From the NCBI RefSeq assembly GCF_013364275.1, contig NZ_CP054932.1:1116001-1180000 (forward strand): DNA of 64,000 nt, given 5' to 3'. Made by a program: the position numbers and the translations under genes. Below, one piece after another: positions 52,855 through 61,216 of this stretch (its first letter is position 1; each line of letters begins with the position of its first letter). Source of the DNA: Actinomadura sp. NAK00032 (lineage in GTDB: Bacteria; Actinomycetota; Actinomycetes; Streptosporangiales; Streptosporangiaceae). The notes under the pieces were generated by a model. That model made no database searches, was not told the DNA's origin, and was given only the letters and a program-made list of their open reading frames with translations.

Positions 52855-55424
52855 GCGGGCTCCAGGGTCAGGTGGGAGAGTTCCTTGCGGGACGAGATGC
52901 CGAGCTTCGGATACGCCTTGTAGAGGTGGTACTCGACCGTGCGCGGGCTCAGGAAGAGCTGGGTGGCTATCTCCCGGCTGCTGGTGCCTGCGGCCGCCAG
53001 GCGGACGACTTGGAGCTCCTGGGGGGTGAGGCGGTCGAGGAGGTCCGGGGCGGTGGGTGTGGCAGTGCCGGATTCGCCGGTGGCACGTAGTTCGGCGCGC
53101 GCGCGGTCCAGCCAGGGGGTGGCGTGTAGGCGTTCGAAGATGGACGCCGCCGAGCGGAGCGGGACGCGTGCGTCGGAGCGGCGGCGGGCGCGGCGCAGGT
53201 GCTCGCCGTAGAGGAGTTCTGTGCGGGCACGCTCGAACAGCCGCGACGACTGCTCGTGTAGGCGGATCGCCTCCACGTAGGGTTCCTCGCTGTCGGTCAC
53301 CAGGGCCTCGCAGTGCAAAGCCACGGCGAGGGCCCATGGCTGCTTGCCCGCCTCTGCCCATGTGCGGAAGCGGGTGAGGGCCGTGCGTGCGACGGCGGTC
53401 TCGCCCGCGCGTACGGCGGCCTCCACCTGGTCGGCGGCGGACAGGACGTCGGCGTGGCGGTGCGGGCCGTTCGCGATCTCGTCGAGGCGCCGCAGCGCGT
53501 CGTCGTAGCGGCCCAGGCCGAGGTCGAGGAGGGCGAGCGCGGCGTCGGCCAGGCCCGGCGGGGCGGCCGCGGTCAGCTCGTGGAGGCGGGCCTCGTCGCC
53601 CTCGATCGCCGCGATCCGGGCGAGGACGGCGCCGAGGCGGCCCTCGCGGTGCGGGCGGCCGGTGTCGCGGGCCAGCGCGACCGCCTCGGCGACGGTGGCC
53701 TCCGCGTCCGCGTGCCGGCCGGCCGCGATCTGGGTCTGCGCGCGGATCTGCAGGACGCCCGGCAGTTCGCCGACCAGGCCGTGCCGGCGGCAGTGCGCGG
53801 CTTCGGCGGCGGCCAGTTCCAGCGCCGACTCGTCGGCGCCGGCGATGAGTGCGAGCTGGGCGCCGCGCAGCCGGTCGCCGGCGCCGTCGCGTATCGCGGT
53901 GACCTCCTCGGTGAGCAGCGGCAGGCCGCCCGCGTAGTCGCCGTCCGCGAGCGAGGCGAGGCCGCGCAGCATCCGGTCGCCGGGCAGCAGCTCGGACGCG
54001 CGGCGGACGGCGTGCGGCTCACCGGACGTCCACCCGTACACGGCGCCGGTGCGCAGCATCTCCGCGCGCTCGTCGCCGGCGGCGCGGTCGACCATCATGC
54101 GGGCGGCGGCGCGCGGGTCGCCGCGCTCGTACTCGACGGCGGCGTGCACGCGGGCGAGCGCGGCCAGGTCGGCCGCGCCGAGCTTCTCGGCGTGGACGGC
54201 GAGGTCGCCGGCCTCGTCGAGGCGGCCCGCCTGGAGGGTGAGCGCGGCGGCGGCGCCGAACCGCGCCGCGCGGGCCTCCCGGCCGGGGGTGAGGTCGGCG
54301 GCCTGCCGGTAGAGCGCCGCCGCCGTCGCGTGCCCGGCGCGGACGCGGGCGCGCTCGGCGGCCTCCTGGAGGTCGGCGGCGACGTCCTCGTCCGGGGCCA
54401 GGGCGGCGGACGCGCGGTGCCGCGCCCGGCAGTCGAGGTCGGTGGCGGACTCGGCGAGCGCCCGGTGCGCGGCGACGCGCCGCGCCGCCGTCGCGCCCTG
54501 GTACGCGGCCGCCCGGATCAGCGGGTGCCGGAACACGATGCTGCGCCCGGTGACCGCGACCAGCCGGGCGCGCTCGGCCGCCTCCAGGTCGGCGAGGCCG
54601 GTCCCGAACGTGGCCGCCGCCGCGAGCAGGCTCGGCATGTGGCCGCGGCCCTCCGCCGCCGCGATCAGCAGCATCATCCGGGCGTTCTCGGGCAGCCGGG
54701 CGATCTGCTCCTGGAAGGAGACGAGGACGCGGTCGGCGACCCGCAGCGGCGTGGTCTCGGGGGGACGCTCGTCGGCGGCGGCGAACTCGTGCAGCGCGAG
54801 CGGGTTGCCGGCGGCCTCCCGCAGCACCCTTTCGCGGACGACCGGGGCCAGGCCGCGCGCCGCGATCAGCCGCTCGGCGTCGTCGCGTTCGAGCCGGCCG
54901 AGCCGCAGCTCGGGCAGGCCGGTGCCGGTGAAGGCGTCGTCGCGCGCGGCGAACAGCATGACGACGCCCTCGGCCGCGAGCCGCCGTGCCGCGAACAGCA
55001 GCGCCTCGACCGTGGCGGTGTCGAGCCAGTGCGCGTCGTCGGCGACGCACAGGACGGGGCCGTCCTCGGCGAGGTCGGCGAGGAGGGTGAGCACGGCGAG
55101 ACCGGTGGCGAAGCGGCTCGGTTCGGCGGGCGCCGCGCCGAGCGCGGACCGCAGCGCGGCGGCCGGGGCCGCCGGGAGGCCGTCCAGCCGGTCGCGGACG
55201 GGCCACAGCAGCTGGTTCAGGCCGGCGAACGCGATGCCGGACTCCGCCTCGACCCCGGTCGCCCGCAGCACCCGCGGGACCCGGGCGGCGGCCTCGGCGA
55301 GCAGCGCCGACTTGCCGATGCCCGCCTCGCCGCGCAGGACGAGCGCGGCGCTGCGCCGGTGGTCGCGCGCCTCGTCGAGGAGCGAGGAGAGCCGCGCCTG
55401 TTCGTCGTTCCGCCCGTAGAGCAC
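52851..55424 (-). CDS. LAL-type LuxR transcriptional regulator
   Basis: 857 residues from GTG 55424. An N-terminal AAA-type ATPase domain has Walker A LRGEAGIGKSALL (near 31-40) and Walker B VLCVADDAHWLD. A long helical TPR-like middle follows. The C-terminal LuxR HTH contains LTPQELQVVRLAAAGTSSRE and LFLSPRTVEYHLYKAYPKLG. Large ATP-binding LuxR proteins activate metabolic or secondary-metabolite genes when bound to ligand and ATP. The divergent ene-reductase gene is the likely target. Confidence 0.92.
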   Translation of the reverse strand: MLYGRNDEQARLSSLLDEARDHRRSAALVLRGEAGIGKSALLAEAAARVPRVLRATGVEAESGIAFAGLNQLLWPVRDRLDGLPAAPAAALRSALGAAPAEPSRFATGLAVLTLLADLAEDGPVLCVADDAHWLDTATVEALLFAARRLAAEGVVMLFAARDDAFTGTGLPELRLGRLERDDAERLIAARGLAPVVRERVLREAAGNPLALHEFAAADERPPETTPLRVADRVLVSFQEQIARLPENARMMLLIAAAEGRGHMPSLLAAAATFGTGLADLEAAERARLVAVTGRSIVFRHPLIRAAAYQGATAARRVAAHRALAESATDLDCRARHRASAALAPDEDVAADLQEAAERARVRAGHATAAALYRQAADLTPGREARAARFGAAAALTLQAGRLDEAGDLAVHAEKLGAADLAALARVHAAVEYERGDPRAAARMMVDRAAGDERAEMLRTGAVYGWTSGEPHAVRRASELLPGDRMLRGLASLADGDYAGGLPLLTEEVTAIRDGAGDRLRGAQLALIAGADESALELAAAEAAHCRRHGLVGELPGVLQIRAQTQIAAGRHADAEATVAEAVALARDTGRPHREGRLGAVLARIAAIEGDEARLHELTAAAPPGLADAALALLDLGLGRYDDALRRLDEIANGPHRHADVLSAADQVEAAVRAGETAVARTALTRFRTWAEAGKQPWALAVALHCEALVTDSEEPYVEAIRLHEQSSRLFERARTELLYGEHLRRARRRSDARVPLRSAASIFERLHATPWLDRARAELRATGESGTATPTAPDLLDRLTPQELQVVRLAAAGTSSREIATQLFLSPRTVEYHLYKAYPKLGISSRKELSHLTLEPA

Positions 55425-55524
55425 GCGTCCAAACTACGGGCCCGAATACCGAAAGCCTACGGATGCACCCCGTATCCGGCGGTTCGTACGTTCGTGACCA
55501 GCGATAACAACCGAGGAGGACATC

Positions 55525-56598
55525 GTGCGGGAACTGTTCGAGCCGCTGTCGGCCGGGAAGCTGGAGCTGCGCAACCGCCTCGTGATGGCGCCGATGACCC
55601 GCAGCCGCGCGGGCGCGGACGGCACCGTCACCGAGCTGACCGCCGAGTACTACCGGCAGCGCGCCGGCGCCGGGCTGATCATCACCGAGGGGACGCAGCC
55701 GAGCGTCCGGGGCCAGGGGTACATCCTGACGCCGGGCCTGCACTCGGACGAGCAGGTGGCGGCGTGGCGGGCGGTGACCGCCGCCGTGCACGAGGAGGGC
55801 GGGACGATCTTCGCCCAGCTGATGCACGCCGGGCGTGTCGGGCACCCCGTCCTGTACCCGGACGGCGGGCTGCCGTTGGGCCCGTCGCCGCTCGCGAGCG
55901 GCGACCGCCTCTACACGCCGGACGGGATGCTCGATCACCCCGTCCCGCAGGAGATGACCCTGGACGACATCGCGCGGGCCGTCGAGGAGTTCGCCGGCGC
56001 CGCGCGCAACGCGGTCGCGGCCGGGTTCGACGGGGTGGAACTGCACGGCGCGAACGGCTACCTGATCCAGCAGTTCCTCGCCGACGGGAGCAACGCCCGG
56101 ACCGACGCCTACGGCGGGACGGTCGAGAACCGCGTCCGGTTCGCGGTCGAGGCCGTGCGGGCGGCCGCGGACGCGATCGGGCCGGAGCGCGTCGGGCTCC
56201 GGGTGTCGCCGGGGGGCACGTCCAGCGGCGTCAGCGAGAGCGACACGCCGGAGCTGTACTCCGCGCTCGTCGCCGGGCTCGCCCCGCTGGGCCTCGCGTA
56301 CCTGCACGTCATGGAGGAGCTGAACCGCGACATGACCCGCCGGATCAGGGCCGAGTGGCCGGGGACGCTGATCCTGAACCCGCACCCGACACCGGAGTCG
56401 TTCCCCGCGACGCCGGAGGAGGGCGCCGAGGCGCTGCGGGAGGGAGTGGCGGACGCGATCGCGCTCGGCGAGCTGTGGCTCGCCAACCCTGACCTGCCCG
56501 CCCGCATCGAGGCCGGCGGCCCCTACAACAAGGCCGACCGCGCGACCTTCTACGGCGGCGACCGCCGCGGCTATACCGACTACCCCGCCCTCCCCTGA
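55525..56598 (+). CDS. Old yellow enzyme (FMN-dependent ene-reductase)
   Basis: 357 residues from GTG 55525 with GAGGAGGACATC upstream. The (beta/alpha)8 fold is marked by LRNRLVMAPMTRSRAGADGT, ELHGANGYLIQQFLADGSN and ENRVRFAVEAVRAAADAIGP. Substrate-binding His and Asn lie in the HGAN segment. OYE proteins reduce activated alkenes or nitroesters with NADPH. A hairpin follows the stop. Confidence 0.93.
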   Translation: MRELFEPLSAGKLELRNRLVMAPMTRSRAGADGTVTELTAEYYRQRAGAGLIITEGTQPSVRGQGYILTPGLHSDEQVAAWRAVTAAVHEEGGTIFAQLMHAGRVGHPVLYPDGGLPLGPSPLASGDRLYTPDGMLDHPVPQEMTLDDIARAVEEFAGAARNAVAAGFDGVELHGANGYLIQQFLADGSNARTDAYGGTVENRVRFAVEAVRAAADAIGPERVGLRVSPGGTSSGVSESDTPELYSALVAGLAPLGLAYLHVMEELNRDMTRRIRAEWPGTLILNPHPTPESFPATPEEGAEALREGVADAIALGELWLANPDLPARIEAGGPYNKADRATFYGGDRRGYTDYPALP

Positions 56599-56603
56599 GC
56601 CAG

Positions 56604-56622
56604 GGTGGCGGAGTGTGCCACC
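56604..56622. terminator. Weak hairpin after the OYE gene
   Basis: GGTGGC (56604-56609) pairs with GCCACC (56617-56622) around a 7-base loop, 6 bases after the stop. It is a short stem, so termination is tentative. Confidence 0.4.
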
Positions 56623-56625
56623 GAA

Positions 56626-56716
56626 GGCCCCGCACGGCGTGCCGGGGGCGGCCCCGCACGGGGGGCCGGAGGCCCCGCACGGGGCGCGCAGGGGACGTTG
56701 CGACTCGTGCGGGGCC
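56626..56716. repeat. Repeat cluster, three direct and one inverted GGCCCCGCACG
   Basis: The 12-base core lies at 56626-56637, 56650-56661 and 56671-56682, with an inverted copy of 11 bases at 56706-56716. The copies are spaced 24 and 21 bases apart in an otherwise gene-free 143-base region between convergent genes. They may form a complex terminator or a REP-like element. Confidence 0.55.
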
Positions 56717-56741
56717 TGGCGGTGCCGGCGGCCGGCCGGGG

Positions 56742-57296
56742 CTAGAGGCCCGGCCGGACGGCGCCGGAGAAGTGGCGCTTGTAGTACTTGGTCAGCTTGA
56801 TCTTCTTGACGCGCTTGCCGGAGCTGGGCGCGTGGATCATGTAGCCGTGGCCCGCGTAGACGCCCATGTGGGTGCGGCCGCCGTAGAAGAACAGCAGGTC
56901 GCCCTTCACCGCGCCCTTCCAGGAGACCTTCTTCTTGACGGCGCGGTAGATCTGCTGGGTGGTGCGGGGCAGTTTCACGCCCGCCTTGCGCCAGGCGCCG
57001 CCGGCGAGGCCGGAGCAGTCCCAGGAGCCGGGACCCGTGGCGCCGTAGCGGTAGGGGTCGCCGATCTGCTTCGCCGCGTACTTCACGGCGTAGGCCGCGC
57101 GCTTCTTCTGCTTGGCGGCGCGGGCCTGCTTGGCGGAGACCTTCGCGGCCGAGGTCACGAACACGGCCTGCTGCGGCGGTGCCGCCGCCTCGGCGGGGCC
57201 GGCCGTGAGGACGGACGCGCCGAGCGCCGCGGTCGCGGTGAGCACGAGCCCGCCGGTGGTGATTCCGGTCTTCAGGGGGTTTCGGGGGGTATGCAG
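56742..57296 (-). CDS. Secreted NlpC/P60 peptidoglycan hydrolase
   Basis: 184 residues. The Cys is in SWDCSGLAGGAWRKAG, with DLLFFYGGRTHMGVYAG and YMIHAPSSG giving the His. A signal peptide with basic residues (RNPLKTG then GLVLTATAALGASV) is only complete if translation starts at CTG 57296; the in-frame GTG at 57245 would cut it off. GGAG at 57302-57305 fits the CTG start. A probable c-di-AMP riboswitch lies just upstream. It cuts peptide crosslinks during growth or spore germination. Confidence 0.88.
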   Translation of the reverse strand: MHTPRNPLKTGITTGGLVLTATAALGASVLTAGPAEAAAPPQQAVFVTSAAKVSAKQARAAKQKKRAAYAVKYAAKQIGDPYRYGATGPGSWDCSGLAGGAWRKAGVKLPRTTQQIYRAVKKKVSWKGAVKGDLLFFYGGRTHMGVYAGHGYMIHAPSSGKRVKKIKLTKYYKRHFSGAVRPGL

Positions 57297-57314
57297 AATG
57301 ACTCCAGATCTCGC

Positions 57315-57478
57315 GGGTGATGCCTACCGGGCAGCCGTCACCGCAGGGGTTTTCCTGGCGGGTCGGGATACCGCGGCCATTCCGCCGCGTCATTCGACTG
57401 GACGCGGGGAAACGGTGGCCGCTTCCGGTTCCGTGCCTCTTGGCTGCACGGATTCGGCTGTCGACGGCGGCTTTCGAG
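57315..57478 (-). promoter_or_regulatory. ydaO-type c-di-AMP riboswitch
   Basis: The minus-strand RNA contains GACAGCCGAATCCG (near 57450-57463), CGGAACCGGAAGCGG and, at the end, TGACGGCTGCCCGGTAGGC (to about 57322). This resembles the conserved blocks of the ydaO class (AATCC near the start, GACAGCTAACC..CGTAAGC at the end). In actinomycetes this class commonly precedes NlpC/P60 or resuscitation-promoting factor genes, as here. The aptamer ends about 25 bases before the predicted CTG start. Base-pair details were not fully checked. Confidence 0.65.
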
Positions 57479-57608
57479 CGGGGCGCTCGCGGGCGGACGG
57501 CCTGGAGGGCCGTGCCCGGCCTGTGGAGGGGGCCTGTGCAGGCCCAGGCCGCGCGTCGGGTGCGTGTTCTGTTATCCGGCGGCTGCAGTGCCGCATGAAC
57601 CGGGCAGG

Positions 57609-57638
57609 AACGTACGCAGACTCGGGTCGGCATGGCAA
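57609..57638 (-). promoter_or_regulatory. Candidate promoter of the riboswitch-NlpC transcript
   Basis: Minus-strand TTGCCA (57638-57633) and TACGTT (57614-57609) form a -35/-10 pair with an 18-base spacer. Transcription would begin near 57600 and include the whole riboswitch. The match is fair, not perfect. Confidence 0.4.
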
Positions 57639-57730
57639 ATCACTCCGGTCTTTCCGATGCGGGCAGGCGCCCGGAAGGGGGTGGCCGCCCCTGTCGTGGC
57701 CTGCGCCGATTCCGGGCACCATGGGGTAAG

Positions 57731-57746
57731 TGTGAACTAGGTCACC
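57731..57746. promoter_or_regulatory. CRP/GlxR-type binding site
   Basis: TGTGAACTAGGTCACC matches TGTGANNTANNTCACA in 15 of 16 positions, the actinobacterial CRP/GlxR consensus. It lies upstream of the riboswitch promoter (minus) and about 290 bases before the GH1 gene (plus). A second inverted repeat, GGTCACC (57740-57746) with GGTGACC (57773-57779), overlaps it. CRP controls the wall hydrolase gene rpfA in mycobacteria, so control of the NlpC gene is plausible. The rest of the 57297-58032 gap is AT-richer than its surroundings and has no gene. Confidence 0.65.
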
Positions 57747-58032
57747 TTTCCTGGAAAGAAGATCCATTTCATGGTGACCCACTTCGTCCCGGCCGGTAAG
57801 TGGAATGTCGTTCTGTGGAAAACCCGCTGACGCTCCGTAATGGTCTGTGGCATGTATCACGTATCGGTAAATGTGGTTCATGTCTCCTTTTGTCCGCATG
57901 GGCGCCGGGGCAGGGCGGGCCGGTTGCGGACGGACGCGAGCACCGGATCCGGCCCGGCCGAGGGGTTGACGGACCGGATCCGGCCGCCTGTAGTCCGAAG
58001 GAGAAGCGGGTTCCGCCTTCGGAGGGAGTCCT

Positions 58033-59361
58033 GTGTTCGGCCGTGTGGTGTCAGGTCTCGTCCTGGTCGTCGGGCTCGTGGTGGCGCCGCCGGCCCTCGC
58101 CGACGGCGGCCCCCCGACCGCGAAGTTCCCGCCCGGCTTCCTCTGGGGCGTGTCCACGTCCGGCTTCCAGGGTGAGGGCCACTTCCCCGACAGCAACTGG
58201 ACGCGCTACGCCGACCGCAAGGCGCCGGGCGTCACCGACCCCTACGGTGACTCCGTCGACTTCCTGCACCGCTACCCGTCCGACCTGAAACTCGCCAAGG
58301 AGCTCGGCGTGAACGTCTTCCGGACGTCCATCGAGTGGGCCCGCGTAGAACCGCGCCGTGGCCACCGTGACCCGAAGGCGCTCGCCTACTACGACGACCT
58401 CGTCCGCCGCATCAAGGCGAACGGGATGCGGCCCATGCTCACCCTCGACCACTGGGTGTATCCCGGCTGGGTCGCCGACCAGGGAGCCTGGGACAACCCG
58501 CGCACGCGGGACGACTGGCTCCGCAACGCCCGCTACGTCGTCGAGCGCTACAAGGGCCAGGGCGTCATCTGGATCACCTTCAACGAGGCCAGCGCCTACA
58601 TCTACAAGGAGCTGACCACCCGTCCGATGGACCTCGGGCAGATGCTGAAGATGCGCGACGCCCTCATCAAGACGCACCGGGCCGCGTACGACATGATCCA
58701 CAAGGTCGACCCGGGCGCCCTGGTGTCGAGCAACGTCGCCTACGGGACGGCCCTCAACGGCATCTTCGACGCGGCCATGTTCAACGACGTCACCGACAAG
58801 CTCGACTTCATCGGCATTGACTACTACTACGGCGCGAACCTGCAGAACTTCACCGCGGTGTACTCGCTCACCGGCGAGTTCTGGAAGATCGACCCAGAAC
58901 CGGAGGGGCTGTACTACGTCCTGAAGAACTACCAGCGCCGGCTACCGCACCTACCGGTCTACGTCGTCGAGAACGGCATGCCGACCGACGACGGCAAGCC
59001 GCGCCAGGACGGCTACACGCGCACGGACCATCTCCGCGACCACATCTACTGGATCCAGCGCGCGATGGCCGACGGCGTGAAGATGATGGGCTACAACTAC
59101 TGGAGCCTCACCGACAACTACGAGTGGGGCAGTTACCGGCCACGGTTCGGCCTCTACACGGTCGACGCGCTGACCGACCCCACCCTGGCGCGCCGTCCGA
59201 CCGATGCCGTTCCCACCTACCGCTCGATCATCGCGAACCGGGGCGTCCCCGCCGGGTACGTGCCGGTGCGCACGCCCGGCTGGTGCTCGATCGAGGACCC
59301 CGTCGCGACCTGCCTGGGCACGACCCCCACCCCGCCCGCCGGGTACCGCCCGGCCGGGTGA
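58033..59361 (+). CDS. Secreted GH1 glycosidase
   Basis: 442 residues from GTG 58033. A Sec signal peptide (GLVLVVGLVVAPPALA) precedes the family 1 barrel: FLWGVSTSGFQGEGHFP, acid/base Glu185 in TFNEAS, nucleophile Glu313 in VVENGMP and NYWSLTDNYEWGSYRPRFGL. Length is normal for GH1. Substrate is probably a beta-glucoside. GH1 enzymes are usually cytoplasmic, so secretion is notable. A Cys-rich C-terminal tail may be disulfide-bonded. Confidence 0.93.
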   Translation: MFGRVVSGLVLVVGLVVAPPALADGGPPTAKFPPGFLWGVSTSGFQGEGHFPDSNWTRYADRKAPGVTDPYGDSVDFLHRYPSDLKLAKELGVNVFRTSIEWARVEPRRGHRDPKALAYYDDLVRRIKANGMRPMLTLDHWVYPGWVADQGAWDNPRTRDDWLRNARYVVERYKGQGVIWITFNEASAYIYKELTTRPMDLGQMLKMRDALIKTHRAAYDMIHKVDPGALVSSNVAYGTALNGIFDAAMFNDVTDKLDFIGIDYYYGANLQNFTAVYSLTGEFWKIDPEPEGLYYVLKNYQRRLPHLPVYVVENGMPTDDGKPRQDGYTRTDHLRDHIYWIQRAMADGVKMMGYNYWSLTDNYEWGSYRPRFGLYTVDALTDPTLARRPTDAVPTYRSIIANRGVPAGYVPVRTPGWCSIEDPVATCLGTTPTPPAGYRPAG

Positions 59362-59427
59362 CGGCGGAGGCATGACCGGCGCCTCCCCGGGTACCGCCAC
59401 CGCGAGCGCAATCGACCAGGGGAGCGC

Positions 59428-60057
59428 GTGGGGGACGTGCAGACGCAGCCGAAGGCCGCGACGCGCGGATCCGGCACCGCGGGACCGGGGCCCGGCTCGG
59501 GCGGCGTGGCGGACGATCTGCTGACCGCCCTGAAGCGCGCGGCGGCCGCACTCCGCGACGCCGGCATCGGCTACGCGCTCGCGGGCGGCTTCGCGGCGTA
59601 CGCGCACGGCGCGGCCGTGTCGCAGCACGACGTCGACTTCGTGCTGCGTGAGCGGGACGTCCAGGCGGCGCTGGACGCGCTCGGCGCCGCGGGCATGACC
59701 CATCTGGAGAGCCCGGAGAACTGGCTGGAGAAGGCCTACGACGGCGAGCACGTCATCGACCTGATCCACACGCCGTCCGGCCGTCCGGTGGACGGCGGGC
59801 TGCTGGGCCGGGCCGAGGAGATGACGGTCGGCGCGGTGTTCATGCCGGTCCTGCCGGCCACCGACCTGATGGTCATGCGGCTGCTGGCGTTCACCGAGAC
59901 CGCCTGCGACTTCAGCGGGTTCCTGCACGTGGGCCGGGCGCTGCGGGAGCAGGTGGACTGGCGGCGGGTCGCGGCGGAGACCGCCGAGTCCCCCTACGCG
60001 TACGCGTTCCTGACGCTGCTGGCCCGGCTGGACGTGATCGAGAAGGACGTGCTGTGA
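59428..60057 (+). CDS. Nucleotidyltransferase-fold protein
   Basis: 209 residues from GTG 59428. AGIGYALAGGFAAYAHGAAV then HDVDFVLRERDV is the nucleotidyltransferase GG...DxD pattern, as in AbiEii-like and related proteins. A Gly/Pro-rich N-terminus precedes it. BON and metallophosphoesterase genes follow in the same operon. The transferred nucleotide and target are unknown. A direct repeat GAAGGACGTGCTGTGA spans its stop. Confidence 0.82.
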   Translation: MGDVQTQPKAATRGSGTAGPGPGSGGVADDLLTALKRAAAALRDAGIGYALAGGFAAYAHGAAVSQHDVDFVLRERDVQAALDALGAAGMTHLESPENWLEKAYDGEHVIDLIHTPSGRPVDGGLLGRAEEMTVGAVFMPVLPATDLMVMRLLAFTETACDFSGFLHVGRALREQVDWRRVAAETAESPYAYAFLTLLARLDVIEKDVL

Positions 60058-60088
60058 AGGACGTGCTGTGACCGGAAGGGGGCAGGCC

Positions 60089-60334
60089 ATGACCGACATG
60101 TCGGGATACCTGGCCGCGCACATCCAGGAGCGGCTCGCCGCGGAGGCGTACGAGCTCGGCATCCGGGTGGACGTCCGCGGCGGCGTCGTGCACCTGCGCG
60201 GCGAGGTGGTGAGCGAGGAGCGGCGCCGGGCCGTCGAGGAGGCCGCGCGGGAGGCCGCCGAGGGCCGCGAGATCTGCAACGAGCTGCACGTCGTCGCGGT
60301 GCCCGAGCCCGAGGGAGAGGAGCAGATCTCATGA
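60089..60334 (+). CDS. BON domain protein
   Basis: 81 residues from ATG 60089; GTG 60068 is an alternative. One BON domain covers most of it: LAAHIQERLAAEAYELGIRV, DVRGGVVHLRGEVVSEERRR and CNELHVVAVPEPEG. BON domains bind phospholipid or other surfaces; this one has no signal peptide. The metallophosphoesterase gene starts inside its stop (ATGA). Confidence 0.88.
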   Translation: MTDMSGYLAAHIQERLAAEAYELGIRVDVRGGVVHLRGEVVSEERRRAVEEAAREAAEGREICNELHVVAVPEPEGEEQIS

Positions 60335-61092
60335 TCCGTGTCGCCGCCGCGGGGGACCTGCACGTCGGGCCGGAGATGGCCGGGGAGTACCGGGCGCACC
60401 TGGCCGCGCTCGCCGACCAGGCGGACGTGTTCCTGGTCGCCGGCGACCTGACCCGGCACGGCACGGCCGAGGAGGGCGGGATCGCCGCCGGCGTGCTGCG
60501 CGACCTCGGGCTCCCGGTGGTCGCCGTGCTCGGCAACCACGACTACCACTCCGACGCCGAGGACGAGATCACCGGCGTGCTGCGGGACGCCGGCGTGACC
60601 GTCCTCGAAGGCGACGCCACCGTCCTGGACTGCGACGGGACGACCCTCGGCATCGCGGGCGGCAAGGGGTTCGGCGGCGGGTTCGAGGGCCGCTGCGCCA
60701 GCGACTTCGGCGAGCCGGAGATGAAGGCGTTCATCCGGCACACCAAGGACTTCGCCGACCGGCTGCACCTGTCGCTCACGGAGCTGGACGCCGACGTCAC
60801 GGTCGCCCTCACGCACTACTCGCCGTCCGCGGACACCCTCGAAGGGGAGCCGCTGGAGATCTACCCGTTCCTCGGCAGCTACCTGCTGGGGGAGGCGATC
60901 GACGCGGCGGGCGTCGAGCTCGCCGTGCACGGCCACGCGCACAAGGGGACGGAGAAGGGCCTCACATCCGGCGGGATGCGGGTGCGGAACGTGGCGCTGC
61001 CGGTGCTGCAGCACGCCTATGCCGTGTACTGCCTGGAGGCGCCGGAACCGGCGGATCCCCATCGCGACCGGGAACGGGTGTCGGCCTGGTGA
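60331..61092 (+). CDS. Metallophosphoesterase
   Basis: 253 residues. The motifs occur in order: AAAGDLHVGPEM (metal site Asp/His), LVAGDLTRHG, LGNHDYH, LTHYSP and HGHAHKG. All five blocks of the calcineurin-like fold are intact. It is last in the nucleotidyltransferase-BON operon, and all three genes are within 31 bases of one another. The substrate is unknown. Confidence 0.93.
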   Translation: MIRVAAAGDLHVGPEMAGEYRAHLAALADQADVFLVAGDLTRHGTAEEGGIAAGVLRDLGLPVVAVLGNHDYHSDAEDEITGVLRDAGVTVLEGDATVLDCDGTTLGIAGGKGFGGGFEGRCASDFGEPEMKAFIRHTKDFADRLHLSLTELDADVTVALTHYSPSADTLEGEPLEIYPFLGSYLLGEAIDAAGVELAVHGHAHKGTEKGLTSGGMRVRNVALPVLQHAYAVYCLEAPEPADPHRDRERVSAW

Positions 61093-61180
61093 CGTTCGCC
61101 TCTACAAGACGGGCCGGTGGGACGGCCGCGAGATCGCGTGGAGGGGAGTGCTCTCCCGGCCGCCCCACCGCCCGGTGCCC

Positions 61181-61216
61181 GCTCAGGCGGTCGCTCAGGC
61201 AGCCGCTCAGGCGGCC
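61181..61216. repeat. Three tandem 12-bp repeats over the topoisomerase stop
   Basis: GCTCAGGCGGTC, GCTCAGGCAGCC and GCTCAGGCGGCC lie end to end. Each unit reads TGA on the minus strand, so the topoisomerase stop is followed by two more in-frame stops. It looks like slippage-generated duplication. Confidence 0.7.

Noticed and set aside
53313..56492. Open frame of 1059 codons on the plus strand
   Set aside because: Antisense shadow of the LAL regulator and then out of frame with OYE; no conserved domain.
54019..57633. Open frame of 1204 codons on the minus strand
   Set aside because: It crosses the LAL regulator, the OYE gene and the NlpC gene in a shadow frame and is dominated by Arg, Pro, Gly and Ala repeats. 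High GC leaves such frames open.
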